64,000 nt of DNA from Methanothermobacter sp. K4 (lineage in GTDB: Archaea > Methanobacteriota > Methanobacteria > Methanobacteriales > Methanothermobacteraceae). Positions 46,630 to 56,005 of the stretch are shown piece by piece; the first letter of the stretch is position 1; each line of letters opens with the position of its first letter. The stretch is taken from NCBI RefSeq assembly GCF_022014235.1, contig NZ_JAKLTD010000003.1, positions 84,781-148,780 of the forward strand, written 5' to 3'. The notes under the pieces are model-generated. The model saw nothing but the letters and a program-made list of their open reading frames with translations, did not search any database and was not told the origin of the DNA. Made by a program: the position numbers and the translations under genes.

Positions 46630-48993
46630 ATGAATCCACTGGCCCTGATTTCAATCTCTGCTTTTGTAACCGCAACCGTATCTGGAATATACATCTTTGT
46701 GAAGAACCCCAGGAGCCGTTTCAACAGGGCACTACTTGCTTTTTCGGCACTCGTCGCATACCTTTCACTCACAGATTTCGGCCTTTACATCTCAGAGTCC
46801 TATGGGATGGCAGCCATCTGGGTGAGGATGGGGTTCCTCTGGCCATTCGTGGTTCCGGTGATCCTTCACATGGTAATGATATTCACGGGAAGAATGAGAA
46901 GATGGTACACTCTCGCAGCACTCTACGTACCTGCATTTATATTTTCAGCCCTTGAACTTACAAGCAGCCTCATAACTGCAGGTCCGCTACTTACACCATG
47001 GGGATGGACATTTAAAACATCAGTATCGGCGTTATATGAAATTTCAACAATCTGGGGACTCACTCTGGGGATAATTGCACTTATCCTCGTTGTGATTCAC
47101 CTGCGGTCCCCCTCGGGTGGAGGGAGGACTCAGGGGGCTTACCTCTTCACGGGCCTTATAGTTCCCATTATAACCGGGTTCCTAACTGACCTCATGCTCC
47201 CCTTTATAGGCTTTGAGGTCCCATCATTTACAAATGTTGCGGCTGCAGCAGGGGTATCAATAATAGCCTACGGGGTGCTCAGGTTTCACATACCACTTCT
47301 CAGTCCAATGAACGCGGCAATGGACATTGTAAGGAACATGAACAGTTTCCTCATCATAACAGACCTTGAATTCAGGATATCCTATGTTAACCCGGCAGCC
47401 GAGAGGTTAACGGGTTTCAGTGCAGCGGAACTTCTGGGGCGGAGGATAGATGAGGTCATGGAATTTGATGGTAAACTCGCTGGGATGATGGAATCAATGG
47501 TGGAATCAACCCTGAAATCAGGGGAGGGGGTGGTACCCGTTGTTGTATCCGCTGGCCATATACATGGAAGTGGCCGGGAACATGTCGGCTTCCTTTTCAC
47601 GGGTTCAGATATAAGGCCAATTAAGGATATGGAGAAAAAACTTCAAAGGAGGGAGGAACGCCTTGTGCTTCTCACAGAACACATGGCCGATGGCCTCGGG
47701 GAATTCGACAGGGACTTCAACTTCAGGTACCTCAGCCCATCAGTGAAGAATATAACAGGGTACAGTCATGAGCACCTCATCAACCGATCCGCTACAGATT
47801 TCCTGGATTACGTGCACCCCGATGACCGGGAGAATGTCAGAGAGCTCATCATGAGTGATGAGGAAATGCACAGGGCAACATTCAGGATAAAAAGGCCAGA
47901 TGGAAGCTACAGATGGGTGGAATACGTTGACAGGCCCATCCACAGTGATGGTGGTATCAGTGGCTACGTCTTCAGCCTGAGGGATATACACGAGCATAAA
48001 CTCGCAGAGGAGGCCCTCAGGGTGAGCAGGGAGAAGTTCAGGGAGCTTTTCAGAAACATGAATGCAGGGGTAATCGTTTTAGGTCCTGTTAAAGGAGGTT
48101 TCAGGGTTTTATCCATGAATCCCGCCGCTGAGGAGATGGAGGGTGTCGTCTGCGGGGACGTGAAAGGAATGGAACTTGAGAGGGCACTTCCAGGAATCGC
48201 AGAATCCAGCATCATGGAGGCCCTTGAAGAGGTGACTGGGAAGGATGGACCACTGCACCTCCCCGAGGTTAAACATGGTGAGAGATGGCTTGAAGTGTAC
48301 ATATACAGTCTTTCAACAGGGGAGGTTGTCATAATATGCGGGGATATAACCCTCAGGAAGGAGTACGAGGACAGGCTGAGATCCTCCATAAGGGAGAAGG
48401 AGGCGCTGCTGAGGGAGGTTCACCACAGGGTCAAGAACAACTTCCAGATAATATCCAGCCTAATAAACCTCCAGTTACCTGAAATCCAGGATCCAGCACC
48501 GCTCCTGGACCTTCAGAGCAGGGTTCAATCCATGGCCCTCGTACATGAACTCCTCTATGAATCTGAGGATATCACCAGCATCGACATGAGGCGCTACATT
48601 GAGAGGCTCACATCATCCATCCTGGACAGCTACCATGCAGCGGGAATAGAACTCAATGTTTCAGTGGAGGATGTGACTCTCCCCATCGAGACAGCCGTGC
48701 CCCTGGGCCTCATAATAAATGAGCTTATCACAAATTCCGTGAAATATGCATTCAGTGAGGGGGGAGAGATCACAGTGGAACTGGAATCAGAGGGTGATGA
48801 TTTCATACTCACCATTTCAGATAATGGTGTGGGTTTTTCACCTGGCTTTGTACTTGAGGAATCTGATTCACTGGGCCTGAAACTTGTAGGTGGACTTGTG
48901 GATCAGCTGGACGGGGACCTTGAGGTTAACATGGAGGATGGAACTGAATTCAGGGTTAAATTCTCTGTTGTACCCTACACACCTCGAATCTAG
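46630..48993 (+). CDS. 7TM-PAS histidine kinase of HisKA_2 type
   Basis: 787 residues. Seven or so membrane helices (about 1-235) of the 7TM sensor type precede PAS domains at about 235-345 (FLIITDLEFRISYVNPAAERLTGF), 345-465 with PAC (DRDFNFRYLSPSVKNITGY), and 465-580. Then HisKA_2 LREVHHRVKNN with the phosphoacceptor near His599, and HATPase_c (NELITNSVKYAF, DNGVGFS, SLGLKLVGGL). It senses a membrane or redox/ligand signal and autophosphorylates. No response regulator is adjacent. Confidence 0.9.
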   Translation: MNPLALISISAFVTATVSGIYIFVKNPRSRFNRALLAFSALVAYLSLTDFGLYISESYGMAAIWVRMGFLWPFVVPVILHMVMIFTGRMRRWYTLAALYVPAFIFSALELTSSLITAGPLLTPWGWTFKTSVSALYEISTIWGLTLGIIALILVVIHLRSPSGGGRTQGAYLFTGLIVPIITGFLTDLMLPFIGFEVPSFTNVAAAAGVSIIAYGVLRFHIPLLSPMNAAMDIVRNMNSFLIITDLEFRISYVNPAAERLTGFSAAELLGRRIDEVMEFDGKLAGMMESMVESTLKSGEGVVPVVVSAGHIHGSGREHVGFLFTGSDIRPIKDMEKKLQRREERLVLLTEHMADGLGEFDRDFNFRYLSPSVKNITGYSHEHLINRSATDFLDYVHPDDRENVRELIMSDEEMHRATFRIKRPDGSYRWVEYVDRPIHSDGGISGYVFSLRDIHEHKLAEEALRVSREKFRELFRNMNAGVIVLGPVKGGFRVLSMNPAAEEMEGVVCGDVKGMELERALPGIAESSIMEALEEVTGKDGPLHLPEVKHGERWLEVYIYSLSTGEVVIICGDITLRKEYEDRLRSSIREKEALLREVHHRVKNNFQIISSLINLQLPEIQDPAPLLDLQSRVQSMALVHELLYESEDITSIDMRRYIERLTSSILDSYHAAGIELNVSVEDVTLPIETAVPLGLIINELITNSVKYAFSEGGEITVELESEGDDFILTISDNGVGFSPGFVLEESDSLGLKLVGGLVDQLDGDLEVNMEDGTEFRVKFSVVPYTPRI

Positions 48994-49034
48994 GAAGGGC
49001 AAACTTTAAGTTGAAATCCACTGGATCATTTAAC

Positions 49035-50237
49035 ATGGTACTCACACCAAGGGATGATGTTCTGGGGGAGGTTAGAAACTACTTTGAAAGGGAGCGCCGT
49101 TCTGGGATAAACAGGCGCACTGAGGCATGGCGTTCACTTTCAGAGAATTTCATAAGAACCGCTGATGGCTCATACACCCTTGAGTCAGATTCCCCCGGGG
49201 AGGCCATGCACACCAGGAGCGGCGCCATAACAGAGTCCTTTGAAAAATTTGTAAGGCCCTCGATACCACATGATGCAGAGGAAATCAGGGTTCTTGACCT
49301 CTGCTCTGGCCTTGGATACAATACAGCGGCGCTCCTTGAATTCACATCTGCCATTGAAGTTACAGTGGACATGGTGGAGGTCTCCCCTGAGACACTCTCA
49401 GCGGCCCTCATTGTCCCATCACCTGTACCATCCCATGAACTGGTTAAGGCTGCCTATGAGGATCGCCTAATGGATATGGGAATCGTCGGCATTAGGGCAT
49501 ATCCCCCACCACCCCCTCAGGTCACCCTGCGGGTTCACTGTGAGGATGCAAGGGAGACACTCCAGAAACTTGAGGCTGACTGCTATGATGCCATCTTCCT
49601 TGATGCGTTCAGTCCAGGGGTTTCACCTGAACTCTACACTGTGGAATTTCTATCACAGATAGCCAGGGTTATAAAGCCGGATGGAGTCCTTGCGACCTAC
49701 ACCTCCGCGGCTCCCCTGAGATCAGCCCTTATAGAGGCTGGTTTCCATGTTGGGGCAGGCCCTGTATTTGGAAGGAAGTCGGCAGGTACACTGGCCTCAA
49801 AGGACCCCTCAAAGCTTAAAGAGCCCCTGGAATGGATGGATGAGAGGATGGTGGCCCTCAGTGATGCGGGGATACCCTACAGGGATCCTTTGCTGTCTTC
49901 AGATGGTGAAACCATAATAGAGAGGCGTCGAGCTGAGCGCAGGCTTGCTCGCGGTGTTACAAGGATATCGTCCGCCGTTAAAACTCCGATCTACCTTGGA
50001 GTCTCCGTTGAAGGGGATAGGATCGGGCGCAGAGTCCGGCGGAACCTTGAGAGGATGGGAATATCTGATCCGGCAGGAGAGGAGGCACTCTACATAATAT
50101 GCCCCCAGATGGATGAGTGTGTATGTGGCTGTGGCGAGGAAAGGTTGGCAACCTCCAGGGAGAGGATACTCTCAATGAGAAGGAGACTGCTGGAAGTGGT
50201 CAGTTTCAGAGGGATGATCAAGGAGAATCCAGTCTGA
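49035..50237 (+). CDS. MnmC-like SAM methyltransferase with cysteine-rich C-terminus
   Basis: About 400 residues. A Rossmann methyltransferase core (about 75-255) has motif I VLDLCSGLGYNTAALLE (about 86-102) and CYDAIFLDAFSPGVSPELYTVEFL (about 180-203), the DUF752/MnmC signature seen in tRNA wobble uridine enzymes. The C-terminal part carries CPQMDECVCGC (about 355-365), four cysteines in eleven residues, possibly a metal site, absent from bacterial MnmC as I know it. ATG 49035 is preferred; TTG 49011 is an alternative. Confidence 0.75.
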   Translation: MVLTPRDDVLGEVRNYFERERRSGINRRTEAWRSLSENFIRTADGSYTLESDSPGEAMHTRSGAITESFEKFVRPSIPHDAEEIRVLDLCSGLGYNTAALLEFTSAIEVTVDMVEVSPETLSAALIVPSPVPSHELVKAAYEDRLMDMGIVGIRAYPPPPPQVTLRVHCEDARETLQKLEADCYDAIFLDAFSPGVSPELYTVEFLSQIARVIKPDGVLATYTSAAPLRSALIEAGFHVGAGPVFGRKSAGTLASKDPSKLKEPLEWMDERMVALSDAGIPYRDPLLSSDGETIIERRRAERRLARGVTRISSAVKTPIYLGVSVEGDRIGRRVRRNLERMGISDPAGEEALYIICPQMDECVCGCGEERLATSRERILSMRRRLLEVVSFRGMIKENPV

Positions 50238-50349
50238 TATTTTCATCGGGTTTTTTAGTGGTGCCATTCATAGATCTACTGTACTGATCATCACATGACA
50301 ATGGATTCAATGAGTTCAAAATTTTTTTAAGATATATTGGGAGGATTTC

Positions 50350-52287
50350 ATGTTTGAGATAAGATCAAAGGACAACCTGGGAAGAACGGGTATCCTGAAG
50401 ACAGAACACGGAGAGGTTAAGACACCGGCACTGATGCCGGTTATACATCCTGGTAAGCAGACCATTGACGTTAAGAGGTTCGGCGCCGAGATTGTGATAA
50501 CCAATGCATACATAATCTACAGGAACCCTGAACTCAGGGAAGAGGCACTCAGAAGGGGTGTCCATGGACTCATAAACTTCGATGGTCCTGTAATGACGGA
50601 TTCGGGTTCATTCCAGCTATCAGAGTACGGCGACGTTGAGGTTGAAAACCATGAAATAGTCCGCTTCCAGGATGAGATAGGCACAGACATAGGGACATCC
50701 CTGGATATACCAACACCTCCTGGTGTGAGCCACAGGAGGGCCCTTGAGGAGGTTGAGATCACACTTCAAAGGGCGAGGGAGTCCCTTGAGTACAGGGAGA
50801 GGATGATGCTCAATGCCGTTGTCCAGGGGTCAACCCACCCGGACCTCAGGAGTTACTGTGCCTCACAGCTTGCAGAGCTCCCGGTGGAACTCCACCCCAT
50901 AGGTGCCGTCGTACCTCTCATGGAGTCCTACAGGTACAGGGAACTGGTTGACGCTGTACTATCCTCTGTTTCGAAGCTTCCACCATCAAGGCCAAGGCAC
51001 CTCATGGGGGCTGGGCATCCGATGATATTCGCCCTCGCCGCTTCCATGGGATGTGACCTCTTTGATTCGGCTGCCTACATACTCTATGCAGAGGATGGCC
51101 GTCTTCTGAGTACAGAGGGGACATATAAACTTGAGAACCTCCAGGAGATGCCGTGCTCATGCAGGGTATGCATGGAGTATACCCCATCTGAGCTACGAGG
51201 GATGGACGCTGAGGATAGAAGGAACCTCATAGCTGAACACAACCTCCATGTGAGCTTTGCAGAGATAAGGAAGGTCCGCCAGGCAATTTATGATGGGAGC
51301 CTAATGGAACTTGTTGAGGAGAGATGCAGGGCACATCCAAGGCTCCTTGAGGGTTACAGGAGGATGTCGGCTTATGTTGAACTTTCTGAGAGATTCGAGC
51401 CAAGGTCCAAACGCTCAGCATTCTTCTACACTGGACCAGAGTCACTGGGGCGTGTTGAGGTTCACAGGTATCTTCAGTGGGTTAAGAAAAACCTGAAGGG
51501 AAGGATGGCCATCGTCGGCCCATCAAGGAAACCCTACTCATCCAGTTTACCCTCCAGTATCAGTGGTTTCCGCTCCAAGAAGCCCCAGCCCGATGGAGAG
51601 TGGAGGGTGGTGGTTGCAGACGTGCCCTTTGGTCTCATACCACTTGAACTTGACCAGGTCTACCCACTCGCCCAGAGCGATGTGCCGGGTATCATGGACC
51701 TGGAGGCCAGGCACTTCCTCAGAGAACTGATCCTGGGTCTTGAGGGGGATGTGATCATCAGTGAGGACCTCTGCAGTGAACTTGAACTTCAGCTTCCACA
51801 CCCCTATTCCGGGGAGGTGGAAACATGTGTTGATGACCTTGACCGCATAAGGATGATTGCAGAGTACCAGTTTGGTGAGGGAGCGGGTGATGCGCTGTTT
51901 TCTGCTGATGTGAGGATTGAGAGGAGCCGTAACACAGGGAAGATAAGACATATCTACTCAGAAGAGAAACTGATATGCACCATGAGGGCCTCTGACGGCC
52001 TTTTTGTGCTCTCATCTGAGGGTGCCAGGAGGCTTCATAGGGGCACAGCCTACCCCCGCTGCAGGGTGGCTGTGAATGAGGAGTCTGAACCATTTGCAAG
52101 GGAGGGCAGGAGTGTATTTGCAAAGTTTATAATTGACTGCGACAATAATATAAGGGCCGGTGATGAAGTTTTAATTGTTAATGCTCATGATGAACTTCTG
52201 GCCACAGGCAGGGCCCTCCTCTGTGCCGAGGAGATGATGGACCTCAACCATGGCCAGGCAGTGAAAACCAGGAAAGGAGGATTTTAA
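50350..52287 (+). CDS. tgtA: Archaeosine tRNA-guanine transglycosylase
   Basis: 645 residues. It exchanges guanine 15 of tRNA for preQ0. Barrel domain 1-345 with the conserved MTDSGSFQLS (about 77-86), NAVVQGSTHPDLR (about 156-168) and zinc site CSCRVC (about 273-278); C2 and C3 domains follow, and a PUA domain occupies about 565-645 (GTAYPRCRVAVNEESEPFAREGRSVFAK). ATG with GGGAGGA upstream. NAC follows directly. Confidence 0.96.
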   Translation: MFEIRSKDNLGRTGILKTEHGEVKTPALMPVIHPGKQTIDVKRFGAEIVITNAYIIYRNPELREEALRRGVHGLINFDGPVMTDSGSFQLSEYGDVEVENHEIVRFQDEIGTDIGTSLDIPTPPGVSHRRALEEVEITLQRARESLEYRERMMLNAVVQGSTHPDLRSYCASQLAELPVELHPIGAVVPLMESYRYRELVDAVLSSVSKLPPSRPRHLMGAGHPMIFALAASMGCDLFDSAAYILYAEDGRLLSTEGTYKLENLQEMPCSCRVCMEYTPSELRGMDAEDRRNLIAEHNLHVSFAEIRKVRQAIYDGSLMELVEERCRAHPRLLEGYRRMSAYVELSERFEPRSKRSAFFYTGPESLGRVEVHRYLQWVKKNLKGRMAIVGPSRKPYSSSLPSSISGFRSKKPQPDGEWRVVVADVPFGLIPLELDQVYPLAQSDVPGIMDLEARHFLRELILGLEGDVIISEDLCSELELQLPHPYSGEVETCVDDLDRIRMIAEYQFGEGAGDALFSADVRIERSRNTGKIRHIYSEEKLICTMRASDGLFVLSSEGARRLHRGTAYPRCRVAVNEESEPFAREGRSVFAKFIIDCDNNIRAGDEVLIVNAHDELLATGRALLCAEEMMDLNHGQAVKTRKGGF

Positions 52288-52641
52288 ATGATACCGGGCA
52301 TGGGAATGAACCCAAAGCAGCTGAAACAGATGCAGAGGGCCATGAAGCAGATGGGAATGGATATGAAGGACCTCCGTGGCGTTGAGGAGGTTGTGATCAA
52401 ACTCAAGAAGAAGGAGATCATAATAAAAAATCCCCGCGTGAATGTCATGGACTTCATGGGTCAGAAGACCTATCAGGTGACAGGGAAGGCCCGTGAACGT
52501 GACCTTGAAGCTGAGGTTAAGATACCCGAGGATGACATTGAACTTGTCATGAACCAGACCGGTGTAAGCCGGGAGGAAGCCACCAGGGCCCTTCAGGAAA
52601 CCGGGGGTGACCTGGCAGAGGCCATTATGAGGTTGAGCTGA
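52288..52641 (+). CDS. nac: Nascent polypeptide-associated complex protein
   Basis: 117 residues. Archaeal homodimeric NAC: N-terminal basic MNPKQLKQMQRAMKQMGMDMKDL ribosome-facing helix, NAC beta-barrel (about 30-75) and a C-terminal UBA domain (VMNQTGVSREEATRALQETGGDLAEAIMRL, about 87-116). It binds chains leaving the ribosome. The ATG follows the tgtA stop with no gap, and its TGA overlaps the next ATG. Confidence 0.96.
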   Translation: MIPGMGMNPKQLKQMQRAMKQMGMDMKDLRGVEEVVIKLKKKEIIIKNPRVNVMDFMGQKTYQVTGKARERDLEAEVKIPEDDIELVMNQTGVSREEATRALQETGGDLAEAIMRLS

Positions 52642-53378
52642 TGGTCTTGATAGCCCATATCTCGGATCTCCATGTGGGCGCACCCAACTTCAAGGAGGAC
52701 ATACTCCTTGAGGCGATAAGACAGATAAATGAGCTTAAACCTGACGCAACCGTTATAACAGGTGACCTTACAGATAACGGCTACTACCTTGAATTCCTTC
52801 AGGCCGCAGAGTACCTCAGCGACCTCAAGGGGCCCCACATATTTGTTCCAGGAAACCATGATGCAAGACATGTGGGAAACGAGACCTTTGAGGATGTCTT
52901 CAGGTACAGGAAGGGGACCTTTGTGATGGATGACCTCACAATAATAGGTCTTGACAGCAGTGAGCCGGATCTCGACTACGGCAAGATAGGGAGGTCCCAG
53001 CAGATCTGGATGGAGGAGGAACTTGGGAGGGCCTCAGAGAGGGGACATTTCAGGGTTATAGCCCTCCACCACCACATAATACCCGTTCCCAAGACCGGTC
53101 GTGAGAGGAACGTCCTTGCAGATGCAGGTGACATACTCTATTCAATAATCAGGAAGGGCGCTGACCTTGTGATATCGGGTCACAAGCATGTCCCCCATGT
53201 CTGGAGGGTTGAGGACACGTTCTTTGTAACCGCCGGGACGGTTTCATCCCTTAAACTGAGGGGTAAAGATATTAATTCATATAATACATATTACATTACT
53301 GAGGATTCTATAAGAATAGTTCTCAACCAGGTTCAGGGAGAAAGGATTGAACTGGCATCCCACAGCCTGCAGGAATAA
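52641..53378 (+). CDS. Icc/CpdA-type metallophosphoesterase
   Basis: 245 residues. The dimetal motifs are complete: HISDLHVG (about 6-13), GDLTDNG (about 41-47), GNHDA (about 71-75), HHHI (about 146-149) and GHKH (about 183-186). This is the class III cyclic-nucleotide phosphodiesterase-like group (CpdA/Icc), though many members hydrolyse other phosphoesters. It lies 17 bases before an NYN ribonuclease gene and upstream of a cyclase-like gene on the same strand. Confidence 0.88.
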   Translation: MVLIAHISDLHVGAPNFKEDILLEAIRQINELKPDATVITGDLTDNGYYLEFLQAAEYLSDLKGPHIFVPGNHDARHVGNETFEDVFRYRKGTFVMDDLTIIGLDSSEPDLDYGKIGRSQQIWMEEELGRASERGHFRVIALHHHIIPVPKTGRERNVLADAGDILYSIIRKGADLVISGHKHVPHVWRVEDTFFVTAGTVSSLKLRGKDINSYNTYYITEDSIRIVLNQVQGERIELASHSLQE

Positions 53379-53395
53379 TCTCATCAGGTGGTTAC

Positions 53396-54421
53396 TTGAG
53401 GGTAATTATAGATGCATCGAACGTCGCCCATTCAAGGAAAAACGACGATGATAGGCCATGCATAGAGAATATACTGTCAGCGGCAGAGGAACTTGAAAAA
53501 CTCGGCTATGACCCTGTCATAATTGCCGATGCATCCCTGCGTCATGAGATAGATGATAAGGAGAAGTTCAGGAAACTCCTTGAGGAGGGGAAATTCCAGC
53601 AGGTGCCCTCAGGTACCACGGCTGATCACTTCATACTCAAGCTGGCCGAGGAGGAGGATGCCAAGATACTCTCGAATGACGTATTCAGGGAGTATAAGGA
53701 CGAGTTTCAGGATATAAACAGCAGGAGGATACCCTACACATTCAGGGATGGCAGGATCCTCATAGGGACCTCTGGAAAGCCAAAGAAGGTTAAGAACATC
53801 CTCCAGAAAATCTGTAACGAAACCCTAAAGGAATTCGAGAGGAAGAGGATAGACGCATATAAGGCCAAAAGGGGCAAGAAACTCAGCGGGATAGCCATAG
53901 CCAAGGAGGCCATTGACAGAATAAGCAGGAGTCAGGAGGAGGGCCTTGAACCCAAACTTGAGGGTATATTCATGAAGCTCCCCCTCTTTGAGAAGTTCAT
54001 GAGCATGGTGGAGGAGGTGGAGCGGACCAGCAACTACATAATATTCGTACTGGTGCACCCCAGGGACTACAGGGAGGCGGTGAAGTACGCCGGTAACATT
54101 GCTGTAACGGTTGGTGACAGGCTCAAACTGGAGCACGCCCCCCTGGTGGCTGTAAGGAACGACCTCTTCCTGAAACCTGGCACTTTTGAGCTGAACATAA
54201 TGTACTCTGAGGATGTCATGGAGGAGGCCCCCTACAACGTTAACATAACCATAAATGATCACGATTACAGTTTTGTTAAGAAGAACTCAAGGAACATAGC
54301 AAGTACAATCGCAGCCAGGATAGGATCATGGAGGTTCCCCATAGTATCTGTTAAACCCAGCATGCTGCTTGAGAAGCCAGGGGAATTCGACGTGGTTCTT
54401 GAGAAGGGAGGCAATGATTGA
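53396..54421 (+). CDS. NYN/PIN-type (Zc3h12a-like) ribonuclease
   Basis: 341 residues. The N-terminal domain (1-150) starts MRVIIDASNVAHS with the PIN-like acidic Asp6 and Asn9, then IIADASLRHEI (about 42-52), GTTADHFILKLAEEE (about 73-87) and ILSNDVFREY (about 91-100), which together place the four acids of a Zc3h12a/NYN nuclease. Residues 150-341 are unassigned. TTG start with AGGTGG upstream. The stop overlaps the next ATG by one base, so its translation is coupled to the cyclase-like protein. Confidence 0.78.
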   Translation: MRVIIDASNVAHSRKNDDDRPCIENILSAAEELEKLGYDPVIIADASLRHEIDDKEKFRKLLEEGKFQQVPSGTTADHFILKLAEEEDAKILSNDVFREYKDEFQDINSRRIPYTFRDGRILIGTSGKPKKVKNILQKICNETLKEFERKRIDAYKAKRGKKLSGIAIAKEAIDRISRSQEEGLEPKLEGIFMKLPLFEKFMSMVEEVERTSNYIIFVLVHPRDYREAVKYAGNIAVTVGDRLKLEHAPLVAVRNDLFLKPGTFELNIMYSEDVMEEAPYNVNITINDHDYSFVKKNSRNIASTIAARIGSWRFPIVSVKPSMLLEKPGEFDVVLEKGGND

Positions 54422-55626
54422 TGGTCATGGATTATCTGCTAAGGAAGATACTGGGATTTTTCATTGGACACAGGGTCCTGAGTATCGGGACCAAGTACAT
54501 GCCCACCAACAGTACAGAAAGGGAATACGTGGACATGCTCAACTACACAAAGACGATGCTCATAGAGATAGAAAGGGCCCATATCAACACCAGCAACATC
54601 TTCGATAACCTCACAAGGGAACTTGGAACCGATAACATCCCCAAGAACAGAAAGTTCATTGAACTCAAACCTGCAGAGAACCGGGTTGATGAGTATGCGC
54701 TCCTCAGCAACATAATAATGGGAAGCGACCGCTACCTCTACATTGAGGTCTTCAACGGCGGGCGTATAATGGATGAATTCGTGTCCATAATAGAGAAGGA
54801 GAAGGGGAGGATCATCGAGAAGAGTTCAAGTGAGATACTCGCAAGGTTCCTCTCCAAGAACGACGCCATAAGGGTCGCCATAAAACTGATAGGTGCAGGA
54901 AGCAGAAGGGGGATAAATGTAAGGGCCGCCGCCGGGATGACGGGGGCAGCGGCAATTGAGAGGGCAATAAACCTCAACAGGGAGATTGGTGAGGTCCCGG
55001 GTGTTGGTTTCACAAAGCTTGGAGGGGAATTTGCCATAATATTCACCAGTGAATTTGAACCACTCTCAGGCAGCCCATCATACCGTGACAACTACCTCTT
55101 CATTGATATGATTGACTCGACAGGCTTCATAGAGAGATTTGGACGTGACAGCCTTGTTGAGATAATGAATGATATAAAGGCCTACATGGAGAATGACTGC
55201 AGCGGAAAGATTGAGGGTTACCGTGAGGGCGGGGACGACCTCATAGCGAACTTTCCCACAAAGGACATGGCTCTGAGGGCAGGGATAGACTCCGCATGGC
55301 ATGCAATGGACAACGGTGCCAACATAAGGGTGGGTATCGGGAAGACCAGGCGTGAGGCCGGTGAGAGGGCCCAGATTGCCGACAGCATAAAGCTATGGAA
55401 CCCCACATCCATCATGATATTTGATGTTGCAGATGGAATATATGGTTACTTCATCCCCTCACCCTTCACAAGGTCCGTTATTGACTTTCTGATGCATAAA
55501 AAGTCTGTGGCCTTCCTTGTATTCGTCTTCGTGTTTGTAGCCACCTTCCTTGGCTGGAATATGGGGCACTGGGAGTTTGGCATTATCGCAATACTCCTTG
55601 CCGTTATCTATGCTGCCACGGCATGA
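54421..55626 (+). CDS. Membrane-anchored protein with two cyclase/GGDEF-like domains
   Basis: 401 residues from ATG 54421 (GGGAGG upstream). Residues about 220-345 look like a nucleotide-cyclase palm: LFIDMIDSTGF (about 224-234), EGGDDLIANF (near 268-277) and NIRVGIGKTRREAGERA. Residues about 95-215 appear to be a diverged copy: YLYIEVFNGG, KSSSEILARF, and NVRAAAGMTGAAAIERA align in order, but the metal-binding acids are lost. Two membrane helices end the protein (about 360-400). Assignment is by motif reading; a GGDEF- or class III-related activity is inferred, the product is unknown. Confidence 0.65.
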   Translation: MVMDYLLRKILGFFIGHRVLSIGTKYMPTNSTEREYVDMLNYTKTMLIEIERAHINTSNIFDNLTRELGTDNIPKNRKFIELKPAENRVDEYALLSNIIMGSDRYLYIEVFNGGRIMDEFVSIIEKEKGRIIEKSSSEILARFLSKNDAIRVAIKLIGAGSRRGINVRAAAGMTGAAAIERAINLNREIGEVPGVGFTKLGGEFAIIFTSEFEPLSGSPSYRDNYLFIDMIDSTGFIERFGRDSLVEIMNDIKAYMENDCSGKIEGYREGGDDLIANFPTKDMALRAGIDSAWHAMDNGANIRVGIGKTRREAGERAQIADSIKLWNPTSIMIFDVADGIYGYFIPSPFTRSVIDFLMHKKSVAFLVFVFVFVATFLGWNMGHWEFGIIAILLAVIYAATA

Positions 55627-55676
55627 AAAGGAAAGTTATTTAAGGGTACTTCAAGATAATAATAAGGGGAATTGAA

Positions 55677-55964
55677 ATGAGACCTGAAACCGAGGCTAAA
55701 ATCATTGTTAGCTTCCTGATTTCCCTCATAGCATTCGGCTGCGGGTCAGGTCTGGGCATTGTTATAGGCCTTTCCAACGATAATATTACTGCAGTGGATA
55801 TTAACGATACTCCATCCAGTGATGTCCAGCTCTCCCCCAGCAGCACCAACCACCTGCCCCTCAACGGGATAAAGGAGCGCGGTAGGGAGGAAGTCCAGAA
55901 CAGTTACGGGGAAGTCAACGTTGTTAACAACAACCAGGGGTCCTCCAACAATACAACCTACTGA
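55677..55964 (+). CDS. Short single-span membrane protein
   Basis: 95 residues: one hydrophobic helix (about 9-32) with GCGSG inside, then a polar Ser/Asn-rich tail ending [12 protein letters not shown]. It is probably anchored with the tail outside. ATG follows GGGGAATTGAA. It lies 50 bases after the cyclase-like gene on the same strand and 41 bases before argJ; membership of either unit is uncertain. No family recognised. Confidence 0.6.
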   Translation: MRPETEAKIIVSFLISLIAFGCGSGLGIVIGLSNDNITAVDINDTPSSDVQLSPSSTNHLPLNGIKERGREEVQNSYGEVNVVNNNQGSSNNTTY

Positions 55965-56005
55965 GAGGACTCCAGCGAACCTTTTTTTTGGGAGTAGTGG
56001 AGACT

